A DNA stretch of 39,274 nt from Eimeria necatrix (taxonomy: Eukaryota; Apicomplexa; Conoidasida; Eucoccidiorida; Eimeriidae), in contig NW_013653608.1 in the NCBI RefSeq assembly GCF_000499385.1, positions 1 to 39,274 of the forward strand, written 5' to 3'. The translations under genes and the position numbers were made by a program. Positions within the stretch are counted from its first letter, which is position 1; every line of letters starts with the position of its first letter. Below are positions 35,615 through 39,274 of the stretch, in pieces. Below the pieces are notes generated by a model. The model did no database searches and was not told the origin of the DNA. It worked only from the letters and a program-made list of their open reading frames with translations.

Positions 35615-36528
35615 CAACGAGTTTTGTATATCTCTCGCCGTAGATCCGCCAGCAGTAGACTGCATAGTGCGACAGTGCAGGTGCAGGCATCCCACATTGT
35701 TAAATCTCTGATGTGCGTGAAATGTTGCGGACCTCCGCAGTGCGAATGATTGTGAACGCAGCAGCTGAACTGTGATCATAGAGAAAAGCAACAGAATAAT
35801 CAAAGTGTAGAGAGCAAGTGCTGGTTTCACGCATTGTATCCGTCACATTCAGAGCTTGAAGCGGCTCGTCCCGGGCAACAACCAGACGTACACCACACAC
35901 GAACTCGAACAAGCTCGAACTATACAAGCAAAGAAGCCTTTATTGACAGAAAGGAACGGTAGTGTCTTGTCGACTAATTTGTAGCTCTTTGAATGTACCT
36001 TTTGTTTCCGTAGGATTTGGCGTGCGTGGTGAACGAGCTTGATGACGTTGTGTGATGCCGTTCGAGTGATGTTCTTGATCACATAGGAAGCTCTGTGCGT
36101 GTTACTTGCTGCATGTGACACGCAGCGCATGAATAGTACACGCTTTTGTGTGTCTTTGTAGTCTGTGTTACTTCTGCTGACAGTTCGAATGTTTTTTAAA
36201 AAGATGGCGTCTGTATGGCTGTTGCACAGCCAGTAGGCTACACGTTGCACGGTCACATGAATGCTGTCTGCGTTTGTGTTACTCTATCAGTGCTGACAGG
36301 CTAGGTAGGCATGCATGATCTGTATGCTGCCGTATGCTTGGCAGGTTTCCACATTGACGGCTCATTGCAACCCTGAGACGAATGTGTTAGAGGGCTACTG
36401 AGGCATGGTCCTTTGTCTGAGTTTCTTGTGTTGGTGTCATCTTGTATAGGCGTCAAGGTTTGCCTCGTAGACTTACCAATTCAGCAAGCTACTCTTGGCT
36501 TTCTGAACTTTAATTAGCAATATATGAT
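35615..36528. other. No gene recognised
   Basis: Minus-strand frames of up to 135 codons (35849-36256) occur without any domain. The stretch from about 35990 to 36450 is somewhat rich in G and T on the + strand, a mild echo of the left-edge block. On the minus strand TTG followed by GTAAGTC near 36472 is a good donor-like site. Confidence 0.5.
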
Positions 36529-36792
36529 ATGATGATGCGAAACAAATCACTGCTCGCAGCGTATTGCAATTTGTTTCTCTTATGCGGCTGTGGTGAGGTT
36601 GGCGGCAGCCCGTGGCAACTCGCTCTGCTCTTCACAACAACCTTCGTGGCTCAGAGCACACAATATACGTATCAATGCAGCCTACTAGGAGCCTCACTGA
36701 ATCCGCCGACTAGCCTGAACGCAAAATGCAAAGGTCGATACAGGCTGGTACCCAACGCGGATCAATACTCGAGCGATAATGTTCTGAACTAG
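36529..36792 (+). CDS. Possible small secreted or membrane-anchored protein, unrecognised
   Basis: This 87-codon frame begins with three consecutive ATG codons and ends in TAG. After a short basic start it has two hydrophobic stretches (about residues 8-19 and 30-41) separated by a glycine-rich turn. A polar segment with a few cysteines and prolines follows, the layout of a signal peptide or signal anchor with a small lumenal domain. I cannot name a family. The length is within chance expectation, so this rests mainly on the N-terminal layout. It could also be a first exon continuing to the right, where open stretches occur at 37010-37357, 37849-38004 and 38179-38367 in varying phases. Confidence 0.2.
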   Translation: MMMRNKSLLAAYCNLFLLCGCGEVGGSPWQLALLFTTTFVAQSTQYTYQCSLLGASLNPPTSLNAKCKGRYRLVPNADQYSSDNVLN

Positions 36793-38178
36793 TGTCTTGG
36801 CAGCAACGCCGGAAAAGCAGAATCTTGCCGTGACAAGGCGCACAGCGAGATTTGCCTTACCTCGCCTGCTGCCCCTTGAGGATTCTCAAACTCTGCTGCC
36901 GTGGTGTGCGAGAGTTCGCAACAGCAGAGGGCGTGTTCAACGGAAGCCACGGGCGTCCCTGTCAAACGTCAATCTGCTGTTTTCAAGGGAAATGCATTTG
37001 CTCTGAAACATGCAAGCAGAATTTAACGCGGTATCCCTGCATGATCTGGGAAAACGTGGCGTCGCCCTGATAGGCAAATTAATCTCTTCACGCGCCGTAG
37101 TCTTCACTGCGTCACTTACTCGCAGGCTTCCAGTTCTTCCTCATCCCTCATGCCATGCTTACTCTGCATGCGTACAAGCGCTTTGCAGGACGTGCGTCCA
37201 AGTGGATATGTGTACAGCTGTTCTGAGAGCGCCCATATACAATTTTCGCACTTCTCAGGCATTTGCTATCACGCCTGGTACTCCCCACTGGTTTAGCAAA
37301 TATATGCCACGAAGCGCTTCTGGAAAAGTCCTCTCAGACACTCCACAATTTTTTTAGCACCCAACACAAAGGTACTATTTCTATAGTAGTAAAGCTCTAG
37401 CTTAGCTCAGTAAAAGGGGAGCTGCTTTTCTGTCGTTGCTTGAAGTACGTCGACAGAGCACCAGACAAGGCGCCACAAGCACTAAAAAAGACCGTCTAGT
37501 ATTTGACATTACACTCACTGCTCTGTGGTGCATGCAAGACGCCAGAATATTTCATCGTACTTTGTCATTGTGTTGACGCTGCTTTAGTTCGTGAGTGGGC
37601 AGTTCCTGGGTTTGTTGACTGCGACGAAGACGTTACGCACGCCATGTTGTGGAGGCGCCTGCGTGCCTGCGGAGTAACACATGAGAGGTGCATGTGTATA
37701 GGGCCTTAATGATTCGTGCGCAGCGCGTCTTTTCCATTATTCAACGTCATGCCACATTTGTTTTCGACTTGACGCATATGCTGGAGCAGGCATACGCGGT
37801 CCACATTTGCAAAAAAATCATGTTGTTCACTCACGAACGACCCGACAAATGGTGCGTATGATACCACTGGGCTGGCAGGCTATCTCCTTAGCACACGGAG
37901 GAGATGGGGTATCACAAGAAGAAACTGCCGTGGCCATGGCAGAAACGAAAGCTACAAATTTGGTTGAGTCAGCATGCCCGGATAGGCTCCAAACGACGTG
38001 TTGAGAGCTGGTTGGCGCACGAAAGCTCTGTCGTGCAAGGCAGCTTCGTCTTTGCATCCAGGCCTCCCTGCGCACCGAACGCAGCAATTTAAGGGCGTCA
38101 CATAGAGACAAGTGTTTGTAGTTTCATGTGGACAGAGTGTAACAAAGGCAATGTGAACGCAGCTAAATGTTTTGAGCA
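36793..38178 (+). other. Chain of short plus-strand open stretches, no gene recognised
   Basis: Open stretches at 36797-37006, 37010-37357, 37503-37709 and 37849-38004 lie in changing phases on the + strand. ACTCGCAG ending near 37127 is a usable acceptor for the second. None shows a domain, and an intron-exon model cannot be built reliably by eye. Confidence 0.3.
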
Positions 38179-38441
38179 TTGCTGGCACCTTCATACGTTC
38201 AGGACACGTTCATCTCCGGTGTAACGGTTAGTGAAGGACGTGGGCTGTGCGTGAACAAAGGTGTTTCATCAGGACAATTAATTGCCTCAGTGAATGCACC
38301 TTTGGCGCGCCTTGCAATACTTTCAGACAAATCTCGTGTGAAACGCGCTGTACACTTTTGTGCCTGAAGGAGGTGGCGAGGCCTGGTTGAGTGATTGGCA
38401 GAGGATAGGCCCCACGCAACCTTCGTTGATGCGGAAGTTGA

Positions 38442-38915
38442 CAAGGCAAATGCTCTGCTTTTTTGAAAAGCAAAACAGTATCTGTGACCAAATATCCTAG
38501 CGCGGAAACAGTGCGTGGCGCAGTAGAACGAAGGCGGGAGTGTGATGAAGGTCCCTGCATTTCGAAGAAAATCGGCCCTTGGTGCTGGTGCCAATACACC
38601 ACCGCACCCAAGTATTTCCAATCCAGCTCGACTTCGTTCTTGTCTGGGAATCACGTTTCTCCAGCATCCGCAGCCTCAGCAACGGCGCCTTGCAGCAGAC
38701 GTCCCGAGAAGAAGCCCAAAAAGAACTGGGAATTGGCTGTCCGCTTCGCAGCACTCGCACCGCTGCATTTTGAGCAGATTTCCCATGCAGCCTTATCAGG
38801 AACGCTCTTTGAAATGGTTGAGGGTACAGGTGTCCCGAGCAGCACCGCTGTGGCTCCTGAAAGTGAAAGCTTCAGTGAAGTGAAGCTTTGTTGCTGGAAG
38901 ACAGCGACAAATTAA
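38442..38915 (+). CDS. Candidate exon, cysteine-containing, unrecognised
   Basis: The frame is open from 38442 to the TAA at 38913-38915, about 157 codons, with no in-frame ATG until near its end, so it would be an internal or last exon. A pyrimidine-rich run ending TTTTTTGAAAAG or AAAACAG near 38470-38476 could be the acceptor. The translation has a cysteine-containing first third, a serine/alanine-rich centre, a short basic patch and an acidic serine-rich tail. Against it, the minus strand is also open for 151 codons (38199-38654) and other phases are open too, as expected in a locally G+C-richer stretch. The coding strand is therefore uncertain. Confidence 0.25.
   Translation, partial: QGKCSAFLKSKTVSVTKYPSAETVRGAVERRRECDEGPCISKKIGPWCWCQYTTAPKYFQSSSTSFLSGNHVSPASAASATAPCSRRPEKKPKKNWELAVRFAALAPLHFEQISHAALSGTLFEMVEGTGVPSSTAVAPESESFSEVKLCCWKTATN
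38866..38889 (+). other. Hairpin, 9-bp perfect arms
   Basis: AAAGCTTCA (38866-38874) and TGAAGCTTT (38881-38889) flank the loop GTGAAG. It sits near the end of the candidate exon, so it may simply reflect codon content. Confidence 0.6.
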
Positions 38916-39274
38916 CAACAAACACTATCCGTGTCTCCTCAAGGACATCGACTTTGTTTTAAAGAATCGGAGCCCTTATGGAAGCAAATGGCCTTCATAT
39001 ACCCCTCTGAAAATTTATGTCAGGACTCGCGTCTTCCCTCTTGCATCAAAACGGGTGTAGGCACGTTCGGTGGCGCGCGACCTTGGCACGCAGTGATCTT
39101 CTTTTGCATGGCACGTCCGATGAATGGAGCCAGTTTCCTTCAGGCAGGCACCCTTCTTTCTAGCTGTGCAGTCGGCAACTCAAGTGCATGTGAGTCCTGT
39201 TGTGGTCGAGAAGAGCACGTTCGCCTTTGTCAGCAAGCAGCCAATGATGCAGCTTATTTGAGTCACTCTGCGTG
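38916..39274. other. No gene recognised at right edge
   Basis: No open stretch of note, no repeat and no RNA gene is seen up to the end of the window. Confidence 0.5.

Noticed and set aside
1..39274. Bacterial or phage origin of the window
   Set aside because: There is no dense array of long frames, no ribosome-binding-site-led operons and no prokaryotic RNA genes.

Overview
The window looks like gene-poor nuclear DNA of a non-vertebrate eukaryote, most likely a protist. No bacterial operon structure, long reading frame, rRNA, tRNA, CRISPR array or recognisable transposon protein is visible. The longest uninterrupted frames (about 180-190 codons) are close to what chance gives in 39 kb of this composition (estimated 45-48% G+C). 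CpG does not look depleted and there is almost no simple-sequence repeat; the longest homopolymers I see are about 8 bases. The palindrome GCATGC is over-represented (about 23 copies against 8-10 expected). This hexamer is the core of a known ApiAP2 (apicomplexan AP2) binding site, so a coccidian-type apicomplexan is my best guess, held weakly. A dinoflagellate or another protist with long introns is possible, and no gene here settles it.

Layout. Positions 1-1430 are a strongly G-over-C strand-skewed block holding two diverged copies of a ~330-bp sequence offset by 643-645 bp. The rest is compositionally balanced unique sequence. It carries scattered short hairpins with perfect 10-12 bp arms (897, 3968, 17799, 22946, 25543, 35586), a near-identical 53-bp tandem duplication (23708-23813), an older 112-bp-period tandem duplication (34491-34702) and small direct repeats. 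The heptamer CAGTGCG occurs about 14 times on the + strand and about once on the - strand.

Coding content. I could not identify any product. A few intervals look like exons, judged on open frame plus plausible splice signals: 10401-10881 (+), 32406-32456 (-), and weaker ones near 1168-1421, 7308-7517, 26595-26879, 30492-32007 (-), 34885-35169, 36529-36792 and 38442-38915. All are low-confidence and I assign no function. If genes are present they are split into short exons by long introns, or the window lies mostly between genes.

All counts and expectations were made by eye and hand arithmetic and need recomputing.
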